DNA from: Datura wrightii
Lineage: Eukaryota; Streptophyta; Magnoliopsida; Solanales; Solanaceae
Assembly: GCA_035772735.1 (NCBI GenBank)
Contig: JASDFA010000003.1
Location: 55,858,501-55,922,500 of the forward strand
Length of the DNA: 64,000 nt
Reading direction: 5' to 3'
Within the stretch, counting starts at the first letter, position 1, and the number at the start of each line of letters is the position of its first letter. A program made the translations under genes and the position numbers. The notes beneath the pieces were generated by a model. That model saw only the letters and a program-made list of their open reading frames with translations. It was not told where the DNA came from and did not search any database. Below, in pieces: positions 46,258 through 56,949 of the stretch.

Positions 46258-46438
46258 CTTTGAATTCAAGTATAAATGAAGACCAAATTCATTAAGTTCA
46301 AGGTCAAGATCAAAATCCCTTGAATTTATATTTGAAAGAAAAAAAACAAAGGATTTATAGATATTATAATATTCATATTTGAAATAAAATACTACGACTA
46401 TTGCGATATTTTTTTTGTTTTGGCTAATATTATCTACA
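46258..46438 (+). mobile_element. Probable solo LTR L, right part
   Basis: It continues the CAAGATCAA array after K and ends in AT-rich sequence near TGGCTAATATTATCTACA. The end position is a guess based on CA. Confidence 0.45.
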
Positions 46439-46727
46439 ATGACTCTACAATTTTTAAATATATTTTATGTATTAAAATAAGATTTTATTATTTAAAAAAT
46501 ATATAACTAGAAATAAATTAGTAAAGGACCGCAAAACATTGAAAAGCTGTTCATCTTACTTATTTAATGGTACATTATTTGGAGTTATTGATTCATTAAG
46601 AATGTGTCATTTGTATGACAATTATCATTATCTTATATGATAAATTATAGATTCACAAGTATAAATTTCATTTCAAGAAAGATTAGTACATGTGTGCTTT
46701 TACAAAGAATAGAATTGATAAATGATG
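46439..46727. other. AT-rich intergenic sequence
   Basis: Nothing recognisable: no coding frame, no repeat shared with the rest of the window. Confidence 0.5.
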
Positions 46728-47411
46728 CAAGGGATGCAATTGCTGGGTAAATCCGCATACACCCGCAAAGATTTCAAATTGTCTCGCCTTGCCCTGCACA
46801 ACAAAAATTTCTATTTTGAATCTGTCCCACTTTTCCCTGCATAGATGCTCCGTTCCACATAATTTTTTTCAATCGAATTCATTGAAATTTCATTCTTACT
46901 ATTTTCTTATTCTAATTAATTTTTCATTTAGTTTCTTAAAATAAACTTCATAGAATGAAATAAGCCAGTTCATGATAAATTTGTAATTAAATATTGAAAT
47001 ACTTATTCCTATTTATATAACATAGTAATTTTTAATCTCCTAGCAAGTCCCTTTAACTCCATTAATTTATCCCCATTTCTCATTTTCTTGACCTAAATTT
47101 CTTAAAATACGCTCCCATTCTTGATTCATTGACTAAGCAAGAAAATATTTCAGATTGAGAAGATGTGAAAGCAAAACAAATAGTAGCTTCAAGCTTAAAA
47201 GAGGACTATTGTGTTTGTACAAGATATAAAAAAGCTGAAGAAAATATAGCTTCAAATCCATAAAGAGGAAACCCTCAACTCGCCTCACACTCGCACTAAT
47301 TTTCAAAAGTTTCTACCTGCCCCCCATTTGAATAAAGTCAGACCTGCACCGCCTGCGTAAGACAAAACTCACCCATCCCAGCACCCAGCCCGCCCCTTGC
47401 CATCCCTGACA
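46728..47411. mobile_element. Probable hAT-type non-autonomous DNA transposon
   Basis: The left end CAAGGGATGCAATTGCTGGG and the right end read inversely, CAGGGATGGCAAGGGGCGGG, form imperfect inverted repeats of 12-20 bases. Subterminal CCGC/CCCGC-like words cluster at both ends (CCGCATACACCCGC and CCCAGCCCGCCCC), as in solanaceous hAT MITEs. The middle is AT-rich and noncoding. I cannot see a clear 8-bp target duplication, so the limits are approximate. Confidence 0.5.
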
Positions 47412-48159
47412 TGGAAGCTACAATGCCTCTGAGCTTTCCAGACTTACACTGCATTTTTCAATTAGTATTGATTTTTATTTTTCACAAATGAAAATGAAAA
47501 AATATGTAACTTTGACATGGTTTCTGTTAGAGCTTACTCATTTTTGAATTAATAATTGTGAAGTTCAAAACTTCTTTGAAGTAGACGGAGTAAATTAATG
47601 AGAATAAATTGATAAAAGGTGAAAAAGATGATTGAAATATTATCTTCTAAACTTACAAAAATCTTCATGTTATTTGTGTGTTGTTCTCTATTAAATTCAC
47701 ACTATTTATACCTATGAATACTTCTTTGGTGGGATGTTCTTTTACAACTTTCAAATGTATGCGCCAAATTATTTGTCAAAATTAAATTTAAATACAACAT
47801 ATATAAAGGATCTCAAAAATCCTCGCCTTTTTTTTCCTATTAATAAGGACAAATGAAGGAGTACAAAAAAAATAAAAAGTAACAACATACACATCGACAC
47901 TTTTATTTTCTCCAATTTCCAAAATAGTCCTAAATACATTATGATCTATATTATTTGTTTCAAAAATAAATAGAGGTAAATGAATGGAAATATAATATCG
48001 AGATAACATGTATTGTTCAATTATGAATTATATTTGTATCTATTCTTTATTTGCAAACAACTAAGATATATATTTGTCATTGACACCTCAGAGTCAGTAT
48101 CATAAATATGATTGCATTAAACTATAATTTGAAATGGATAAAGGGAAGTTACTATAACA
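47412..48159. other. AT-rich intergenic sequence
   Basis: No gene is supported. GTAGACGGAGTA near 47581 and AATGAAGGAGTAC near 47851 faintly resemble Stowaway MITE ends, but I cannot define an element. Confidence 0.4.
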
Positions 48160-49440
48160 ACACAGTTTCTCATTTTTAGATTTTATGTGCCGTTTCATGT
48201 TTTGAGACTTCCCACAGGTTGGTATTACAATTTGAGACTTGTCTATAAATTTGACTAGATTCTGAAATGGTTCCAACAGGTTTAGAATATATTTTATTTA
48301 AATAGTATTTTTGAAAAACTAAGTAACTTGAATTCTCATTTTGTGCATTATGTGGTCTACACAATAATGTAATCATACGATTTTAGGTCTATATCATTAT
48401 TTGTGAAGAAATGACCATAATTGTGAACATCACAAATGCGAAAAATAATTGCCAATGCAAAAAGTCAGCAAATGCGAAGAATTATCTGCATTTGCGATTC
48501 TGCAAATGCAATGTATTTGTCCGCAAAAGCAACATTTTTGTAAATGCCAAGAAGATTATGCAATTGTGATAATCCTTGTAGTAAAAAAGCCTGAAATTGT
48601 AGGTAACATGTATTTTTCCATAATTTTTGAGCCCTAGAGCTATGAGATTGAAAGATTTGGAGTGAGACTATATCAACTGAGCTAAGGTAAGTTTTATATT
48701 CATCTCCTTGAATTTATATTGTGTTTGTGTAATAAAGTTATGATTTTTACATCGGAGCTCAAGTTAAAATTTTGATTGACTTTTAGTCCGATTTTATTTA
48801 ATAATGTAATATGGCTATTGTTGGATTTATTTAATCTCATAGAGTATATTTTTGAATCGAATGGCAACTTTAGGAGACTTTGAGAAAGTGAAAATCCATT
48901 CCTGGAGGCTTGTGATGTTTCAAACTGAGATAAGTTAAGATTTTAACTTTTATGAGGGATTTTTCCCAAAATATGTTAATTGCTATATGCTATGTATATA
49001 TGGATAATGTATAGGCGAGGTGACAAACATTTATGAGTACCAAGTGTCACGTTAGGGTGTTTAGATATTATGCTTATTTCTTCCATGATTTTTGACTGTT
49101 AAATGGCTGGATCAAGATGCTATACTGCTTAAGTTAGTAATATAGTAGAAATTATATGTTGGAGTTTCATTACAAATTTTCATGTACCTCAGACTACATG
49201 GGTTGAACTAATTCATTTCAAGCACTGGTTATGTGATTAACAACTCCATATGTGATTCATGCTTACTTTATAAGTTGAGTTGATGAGTTTGTATGACCCT
49301 GCGACTTGGGTGTGATTGGTATAGTTGATGAATCTATACAGTTCACGACTCTTGTATCAACGGTTATAGTCCCCACCTATATTAATATATTGTTGAGTCT
49401 ACAGACTTGGATGTCAACTAGTGTGATATATGCTGATGAG
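48160..49440 (+). mobile_element. Old LTR fragment N
   Basis: The layout resembles M and other Gypsy LTRs: TCTGAAATGGTTCCAACAGG near 48261, a word array of AAATGCGAA/TGCATTTGCG (48430-48560), then ATTGAAAGATTTGGAGTGAG near 48649. The block TGCGACTTGGGTGTGATTGG is at 49300. It ends where O's LTR starts. No partner copy, PBS or PPT is seen, so the assignment is by resemblance. Confidence 0.45.
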
Positions 49441-51624
49441 TGTTACACTTCAAAAGTTTCTAAGACTAGATCCTAGATATGAATCAAGAAACTAGCAAAA
49501 AAGTGAAAAATTTCCCTCAAAATAAGTGTCAGTACAACTCGTTACATGGTACCAAGAGTCGTGGTCATACTCGTGGTGAGCAACAGTGAATTCTCAGGTT
49601 CCAGATGTCACGACTCATATGATGATTCATTGTATTAGGTAACAACCCATCATGTGCCTCATCATGTGAAACAATTCAGAAATGTGCCAAGTTTTCCCTA
49701 GAACGAACGAGTCAAGTGATAACTCGTGATGTATTGTAAAGGGTCATGGTATGGAGTTATTGGATGAATTTCAGAGAAGGTACAAGACTGGTTCACTGAC
49801 CATAAGTCATAGGACGACTTGTGGTATGTAATGACGGGCAGTTATGAGCACCCGTGGTGAGAAGATCAGAGAAGTGAAAATTTGGTCCAGCATGTAACAA
49901 CTAGTCACCATGAGTTGTGATGGCAACCAATGATTCGTGGTGTGGTCCGTGGTTACTGGACGATCTGATTTTAAGTGCGACTTTCTAGGGATATTTTTTA
50001 TAACTTTTTCACACTTTTAACTCCTAAATCAGGTCATTTTGGATTTTCTAAGGGGGTATTTAAGGGTTATACTTATCCTAAACTCCTATTCTTCTCTCCC
50101 AACACTGTAGAATTAAAATCTAACTCTCAAGGATTCTCAAGGAAGCTAGGGCTCCGCTTCTCAAATCCTCTTGGGTCGTAAGTCAAGTCAAGAAATCAAT
50201 AAACCCAGGTATGTGGGATCATGAATGGGGGATTCTTCCACCCTCATTCTCAATCCCAAGCTCAATTTCATGAATTCAATTCCTCCATGTCTCTAATTAT
50301 GATTCTCATGTCTTCTAGGGTTAGACTCTTTTTATGCGAAAACTCCATGATCTCTTATGGAATTGACTCTCTCATGATTCTACTTATGTTTTATGATTAT
50401 GATTATATGGATTTCTATAAAAATCTTTCATGATTCTCTATTTTCAAGTTAGCATGATTTATTCAAGTATGTATGATTTTCATGAATGTCAAGTTTATGT
50501 ATGATGACTGTATTTTCAACATTGTTTTCATGGCTAGTTCACGTGTGTCAAGAAATTTATGAATGCATTATATTTTTAACTAGCTCATGCAAAACCCTAT
50601 GTTTCAAGTATGATTATGAGCACTATGTATATTTTGGAAGTAGTATTTAACGTCGAGTAGGCTGGGTTTCAGCATACTCAGGTCTCAAAACTATGTGTCA
50701 CCGTAGGATAAGGAGTCCTCGCCAATAGAGAGTATCTCCCTTGCTCCTAGCTAAGGGGTACTCACTAGTTGAGAGTGTCTCCCTTATCTATTGGGCTCAT
50801 GAGTGATATCACGCCTTCATAGTTCTTACCTTTGACAAGGTATGGACATCCTTCCGACCAGGGGTATAGGTCGGACTCCATGATGTTTACTTGGAGTATG
50901 TCGGTTGTAAGAATCTCTCGCTGTTCCGCATGTTTTACTTTTATTCATGATAATGTTTTATGATACCATGTCTTAAGTATTTTTGACCCATTGATCAGTT
51001 TATGAGTTTTGCTTATGATTTCAGACATGTTAGGCTTCATGATGTTGTTTTGAAAACCTCGGTTCATTATATTTTAGCTTATGAATAAAATCTCATGTTT
51101 TATGACTATATCACGATTATGACTTTATATTGTGTTGTCCTTACTCTCATGTTTTACTTATTCTCCATACTCATTACATTCAAAGTACTGATGACATACT
51201 TTTTATGCTATATCATCTCAAGATATAGGTCCGGGTGTTCAGCCTCAGCCCTGCTGCTAGATTCGCTCTTGTCTCAGATTCAGCTCAGTTTTGGTGAGTC
51301 CTCATCATTCAAGGATGACAGTTTTGGCTTATGTCTTCTTTTTGTCATTTTAGTTACAGACTTAGTAGAGCTAGTTGGGGGCTTGTCCCTTCATCTCATC
51401 TTATGGTTAGAGGCTTTTCAAGTTATGATGTATAGATATTCAACAATTTGACTTGTTGTCCCAGTTTATACGTTTTATGTCATCTCAGACTCCGCTTATG
51501 TTATGTCTCATGATTTAGTTCCACATAGTTGTATGCTTATGCTTATTTATGCATGTACCATGGGCCAACTTAGAGCCATTCGTGGTTCTAGGTCCCGTGC
51601 CGCGTCTATACTCGAGTTGTGACA
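49441..51624 (+). mobile_element. Element O 5' LTR (Tekay-like)
   Basis: It starts TGTTACACTTCAAAAGTTTC and ends TCGAGTTGTGACA, followed by a primer site. Its middle contains blocks collinear with the A and K LTRs (GGCTAGTTCACG, TAACTAGCTCATG, AGCACTATGTATATTTTGGA, CGAGTAGGCTGGG). The ACTCGT word array is at 49530-49960. The 3' LTR is missing because G truncates the element. Confidence 0.82.
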
Positions 51625-51628
51625 AACT

Positions 51629-51639
51629 TGGTATCAGAG
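51629..51639 (+). promoter_or_regulatory. Primer binding site of element O
   Basis: TGGTATCAGAG, then AATT where GCC or CC is usual, so the iMet site is partly mutated. Confidence 0.82.
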
Positions 51640-51835
51640 AATTAGGTTTAGGTGTGTCCTAGGGTATCTTAAAACTGCACTAAGTAGAGTCTTTTCATGG
51701 GTGTGAAGGGCACCATATTTACGAGGAAGAGGCTACAAGACGTTTTAGCAAATTTCCCTTCTTTCATTTTTGTATTGTGCGATGAAGTCCAATTCTCCTG
51801 ACTCTTCTAACTCATGCTATACATATTTGAAGAAA

Positions 51836-52686
51836 ATACCTCCCTAAAGAGCCAATGGAAGAAGTAATGGAAATGACAATGGTAATGGGAACGAGCAGCC
51901 CCACCAGCTCCAACAGACCCTTTGAATGAGAAAGTGACTCATGCAGAGTTTAGGACTGCCTTCCAGATATTGGCATAGGCCATGACGGCCCAGGTCAACC
52001 AGCAAACGGTTGCACTTGTGAAACCAAATGAGAGTGCTGCAGTGGCTGGAGTGTGAGACTTCACCAGGATGAAACCATTAGAGTTTCATGGTTCTGAGTG
52101 GATGAGGATCCCCAGGAGTTTATTGATGAGATCTAGAAGATCACTCAAATTATGGGGATTACCAAAGAGGAGAGAGCAGACTTGGCCTCCTATCAGCTTA
52201 AGGGGTAGCTCATATATGGTATTGACAGTGAAATGAAGGTCGTAGGGTAGACGCAACTACTGTTGATTAGGATGAGTTTGTTACAACTTTATTGGATAGA
52301 TTCTTTCCCTAGGAGATGAGGGAAGTAAAGGTTGCAGAGTTCATCAACCTGAAGCAGAATAATATGACAGTTTAGGAGTATGCCTTGAAGTTTACCCAGT
52401 AGTCCAAATATGCTCCAGAGATGGTTGCAAGCTGAGGGCTCAAATTAGCAAGTTTATGTCAAGGGTCTCAGACTTGGTGATCAAGGAGTGAAGGACCGCT
52501 ATGCTTATTAGTGACATGGATATCTCTCAACTCATGATTCATGCCCAGTCGATTGAGGAGGAGAAGTTGAAGGAGAAGGAGAGGGAGACCAAGAGGGCTA
52601 GGTAGGGAACTTTGAGTACTCTCAGTAGAGGACAGGTGGTGGACATTGTTCACAATCCCATCAGAGGTCATCAGCCCCAACTCCAT
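51836..52686 (+). pseudogene. Gag pseudogene of element O
   Basis: The expected start ATGCCTCC is ATACCTCC at 51836, so the start codon is lost. The frame reads PP, a stop, RANGRSNGNDNGNGNEQP. Later fragments are EDPQEFIDEI, a stop, KITQIMGITKEERADLASYQ and LKG. Then come FFPREMREVK-like sequence near 52310 and FINLKQNNMTV near 52345. The 3' end (52560-52640) is Glu/Lys-rich. Multiple stops are present. It ends at G's LTR; no knuckle or pol follows. Confidence 0.8.
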
Positions 52687-54087
52687 GTTGAGTCGGGAAT
52701 TAGCGACACATCTTGACTTTATTCCATAGAATTTTTCATTTCTTTGGGAATTAAATTAAGTAGCAACTAACCTTATTATACTATGTTTCAGGAACTCAAT
52801 CAATGAATAGATGAAAGGAGTTTAGGCCAGAAAAATGCTCAAAGGACGAGACAACATACAGACCGTCTGTCTGAAAGAAGGTCTGCATCTCCTACTGTCC
52901 CTTCCCAGCTGCAGATTCTAGAATTCCAGTCAAAAGGGTCCTTAAAGTACGGCTGAAGGGACGAATTGTCTTCCAAAAGGATAGTATGTCAATTGAAGAG
53001 AAGACTCGAGCTAGGTAGAATGAGATTTTCTAAATTACGGAGCAAGGTACAAACTGTCTTTCCAAAGGAAAGTCCTTCATTCAAAGGAAGACATCCTGCT
53101 GGACAGAACCTGAAAAGTGAAGTACAGACCAAAGACGGTCCATCCTTGTACACCTGGTACTCTGAAGTTTGAATTAAATGGGATTTTGGGACATAGTATA
53201 AATAGATTTTTCTTGTAATTCTTATGGAGTTTTTTCATTATTCAGTTCATACTTGGAATACAGAGTAGAAATTAGCTAGTTTAGCCCTAGTTTTCAGTAG
53301 ATTCTAGATCTTAGCTTGTAACTTGCAGATATCCATTCATCAATTGAAGATTTCAATTTCTCTTGATAAGCATGTCTAATTACTTTACTTCTTTTCTCAT
53401 TCTTCTTGCTATGGGTAACTAAACCCAGATCCAGGGTTGTAAACCCTAATGATCCCAATTTGTTAAAATTGAGTTTGGGTTTATGAACATTTGATTGATT
53501 TTTTCTTTGAAGTGTGTGATTGGTATAAGAGTCACCCAATCCTGTCCAATTACCTTTATGAGACTTGAAAGAGAAAATTATGTTGGGTTAGCATCAATCA
53601 ATAATAACTCAAAGCATAACCCTTGTTTAATGGATTCTCCTTCACATAGCTTGAATTTCAATTGGCAACAAGCAATTGGGTAGAATGGAGTTCTCTTCAA
53701 TTTGACCAAATTAAAGTAGATTAACACGTATGGTGCTATTAAAAGATACCCATGGGCTGCCTAAGTAAATTTCTTGCATGTTCAGCCCTAGCCCACTCTC
53801 AATTCTTCTACATTGGGTGATTTAGGGGGATCGACCTATAATTGGGGTCACTTCCCTAGAATTATCTCAAATTGATTACAACCAAACATATTGCACTCTG
53901 TAGCCGTAGTTAAATTTCACTACTCTCAATTCGAATAGACTCTAATTTTGCAATACTTCATTGTTTAGTACTAGATAGTTTGGGCTTCGAGTAGTCTTTG
54001 TGGGATTCAACCCCAGATCCTTGTGGGTTCTATATTTGCTGAGATCATTTATACTACTCGATATTGGGAGTGGATTTGAACGACATC
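52687..54087 (+). mobile_element. Element G 5' LTR (Athila-like)
   Basis: It interrupts O's gag and ends TTTGAACGACATCA before a tRNA-Asp-type primer site. It contains GGGGGATCGACCTATAATTG near 53826 and TGTGGGATTCAACCCCAGAT at 54000, the style of Athila LTR ends (compare F). Words GACCGTCT (52861) and AGACGGTC (53133) form a sparse array. The start is uncertain by 60 bases. No second copy is in the window. Confidence 0.7.
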
Positions 54088-54092
54088 AAATA

Positions 54093-54105
54093 TTATGGCG
54101 CCGTT
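54093..54105 (+). promoter_or_regulatory. Primer binding site of element G (tRNA-Asp, decayed)
   Basis: ATGGCGCCGTTGC matches the first 12 bases of D's tRNA-Asp site and then diverges (ATCT instead of CGGGGA). Confidence 0.75.
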
Positions 54106-54189
54106 GCATCTAGACCTAATAGTCTAGTTTGCTTGCTTAGATATATTCTTTTACCTTTTCTTTTTGCTTTTGTCTCTTGATATAGGATC

Positions 54190-55590
54190 ATGACCACTCT
54201 TTTGGCTAGAGATTTGGAAAATATGTTTGTAGAAGTCAAAAGGAAGTTGACTATGCAAAAGTGATTGTCCTACCAAGGGCAAATGCTGCCTCATTCAAGA
54301 TTAACAACAGTATCTACACTATGCTAAAGGTGGAGGGATAGTTTCACAACTCCATGAACGACGACCCCCATCAACACTTAAAAAATTTCTTGGAGGTGTG
54401 CAACCTCCATAAGAAAAATAACATTTCGGATGATGCTATCCAGGTACGAGTGTTCAAATACTAGTTGCCTAGTGAGGCAAGGGATCGGTTGCACAGACTC
54501 CCTACAAACTCAATTCATACTTGGCAAGAGTTTGTGAGTGTCTTATTGAAGAAATGGTTTCCGCCTAGCAAAAAGGTGGAGCAACGAGACAAGATATTTT
54601 ATTTTTGGTAGCTACCAAGAGAATAGTTGTTTGAAGCATGGGAGATATTTTTGCAATACATCCTCTGAGCCCCAACCACCAGTTCCTGGATCATATCTTG
54701 TTGGAGAAGTTTTATACCTAGTTAGATGCCTTGACATAGTCCGTTGCCAACAACGCCACTGTTGGGTGCTTCATGGACAAGACCTTCAAAAGAATTACTA
54801 TCATTTTGGACAAAATTGCAAAGCATAACCATGCTTGGCATGGTGAGGACCAAAATGGAGGAATCAACGTGGGAACTCGTTATTTATCTCATTTGATGAA
54901 GGAGAATCAGGAGCGAGATCAGATAATGGCCACTATGGCTACCAACATAGCCCTCTTCACAAAGAAGTTGACCGAGTCTGAGGTCAAAAAGGTGCATGCT
55001 ATTAATGAGTCCATGAACGGTGTTCAATATAGGCATGGATGCCCTCCTCCTTCATACCAATATCAACAGTTACAAGAGTCACCTCCTATGCAAGTGGAAG
55101 ACACCAACTATGTTGGAAACTCATCCGGTGGCTATAGATTGTAGTATCAATAGTGCTATCCCTCTTCTTCGTACCAAGGGAAATGGAGACATCAACAACA
55201 AGGTCAAGATCAATATTACCCTAGGAACGATTATGGTGGTCAAAATTAGGGTTGGCAAAATGGTGGAAATTACTAGAACAGAGGCTCATCTTCTTATGTT
55301 CTGCCCAGAGGTCCCCCCTCTAACTCCTAAAATTATAGGGAGGGTCCTTCACATGATCATAGAGGCTCGAAGATTGAAGGGATATTAGAGAAGGTGCTTT
55401 CCAACCAGGAGAAAACAGATGCTTGTCTAAAGAGTTTCATAGAGATTATAGGGTCTCACACAGCTTCTATTCAGAAATTAGAGCAATAAGTGCGGGATAT
55501 TTCCCGTGACTAAAATCCTAAACAAAAAGGCCATCTACCTAGTGACACAATGGTGAATTCGAAAGGACATATTTGACCTTCCAATGCTCA
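54190..55590 (+). pseudogene. Athila-like Gag pseudogene of element G
   Basis: ATG 54190 opens MTTLLARDLENMFVEVKRKL. After a frameshift come ANAASFKINNSIYTMLKVEG, DDPHQHLKNFLEVCNLHKKN and LPTNSIHTWQEFVSVLLKKW, then FPPSKKVEQRDKI. This is the Athila Gag capsid signature (DPHxHLxxFLEVC ... FFPPSKT). Further pieces are FKRITIILDKIAKHNHAWHG and LSHLMKENQERDQIMATMAT (54773-55144), then a Gln/Asn/Tyr-rich tail without a clear knuckle. There are at least six stops. It would form the capsid. Confidence 0.85.
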
Positions 55591-55594
55591 ATGT

Positions 55595-56560
55595 ATGTCC
55601 ATTGTCACAAGGAGTGGCAAGATTGTGCACCCTGTTGATGTTGAAGTTGAAGATGGTATGGTAGAGAATGAGTCTAAAATTGTGATTGAGTTTGATAACC
55701 AAAAAGAGAGGCCTAAAAAGCCTTGTGTTGATGAGATTGTTGAGGGTGGATCCAGAAAGCCACCATGTGAGGAAGTTCTAAGAGATGTTTTAGTTGATCT
55801 AAGGGAAAGAGGGAAGGCTATGGGAGGAGTGGAAGACTTTGAGAAATATTTTCCTCTGCCTGCCCCTCCATTTCCACAAAGAATTGCTCAACAAGCTCTT
55901 GATGCAAAAGTAGCAAAGCACATTGAGTGACTTAAAAGGGCAACACTCTAGGTACCGTTCATTGTTTCCATTAAAGAGATGCACGGTTGCTAAGTATTTG
56001 AAAATGCTGTTGACTAGAAAGCTACCGTGTGAAAAAGATGAGCTTATCCCTGTGACTCATAGAGTGAGTGTAATCATACCATGCACATGTATTGAAAAGA
56101 AAGGAGACCAGGAGAATTTACTGTGCCTTGCCGGATCTATAGATATGATTGCTTGCATGGTATTAATCTGATGTCTTTTGCCATTTACAAGTGGTCTGGT
56201 TGTCCATGATCAAGCCCATCTCTATTCGGCTCCAAATGGCCGACAAGACCATTAAGACTCCGGTGGGGGTGGTAGAAGATGTGTTTGTCAAAGTCGGAAA
56301 GTTTGTACTTTCGGCAAACTTTGTAGTTCTTGACTGTGATGTGGATTGATATATTCCCATCATTCTTGAGAGACCATTCCTGGCTACTGGAAGAGCCTTG
56401 ATGGATTCATAGAAGCATGAAATAATGTTCTAAGTCAAGGACAAGAGCATTACTTTCAAAGGAGGGAAGGTCACTTGTCGCCCATTGGAGTTGGGGACAT
56501 CTTTGTAGTTAATGTTGAGCAAGGAGTTGGTAAGGTAGCTTAGCATGCTATTGCTGCATG
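55595..56560 (+). pseudogene. Gag-Pro linker and protease remnant of element G
   Basis: Frame 55595-55930 begins MSIVTRSGKIVHPVDVEVED, the usual TRSGK motif after Athila Gag. It ends YFPLPAPPFPQRIAQQALDA, the common PPFPQR motif. Shifted frames then show FTVPCRIYRYDCLHGINLMS, where the protease DLGAS triad should lie but has been lost. A later part near 56220-56400 (MADKTIKTPVGVVEDVFVKV and LERPFLATGRALMD) completes the Athila protease fold. RT, RNase H and integrase do not follow. Confidence 0.85.
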
Positions 56561-56689
56561 ACCTAAGAGAAAGAAGGCTAAATCAACATGGGTGAAGCAG
56601 TACCTCTGTGGCACCAAAAGCAGAAAGTGGGTGAGGAAGTTCCGTCTAAAGGACAGCTCACCAAGCCCGTGATCAAGTATCTTGTGTCA

Positions 56690-56800
56690 TGCTGCAACGT
56701 TAAATCAGACACTTCTTGGGAGGCAACCCAAGGGAATCTACACCATGTGTAGTATCCACGTCGTGCCGAAATCGAAAGCTACTTGGGAGGTAACCCAAGC
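56690..56800 (+). repeat. Duplicated conserved hairpin block of element G
   Basis: TTGGGAGGCAACCCAA at 56716-56731 and TTGGGAGGTAACCCAA at 56783-56798, each preceded by a GTCGTGCC/GTGTCATGCTGC-like block. The first is identical to D's hairpin at 26558. The block directly follows the protease region, so pol is deleted between them. Confidence 0.8.
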
Positions 56801-56949
56801 TTTTTGTGGACTAATGGGTGTTAATGCATGCAGGTGCACTTGAAAAAAGTGGATGAACTGGTCTAAAACAGAAAGGGAGAAATCTGGTGTAAATGATGGA
56901 GGAACAGAAGGAGAGTCCTTTCAAAGGATGGACCGCATGTCTACCCATC
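56801..56949 (+). other. 3' interior of element G
   Basis: Noncoding tail after the hairpins, with TTTCAAAGGATGGACCGCAT near 56920. It is interrupted by LTR H and resumes at 59420. Confidence 0.5.

Noticed and set aside
47412..48159. Stowaway MITE ends (GACGGAGTA, GAAGGAGTAC)
   Set aside because: The two words do not form a convincing inverted pair and no TA target duplication is evident.
54190..56560. Host gene with a Gln/Asn-rich region
   Set aside because: Motifs DPHQHLKNFLEVC, TRSGK and PPFPQR are Athila Gag-Pro hallmarks, and an LTR and primer site lie immediately upstream.
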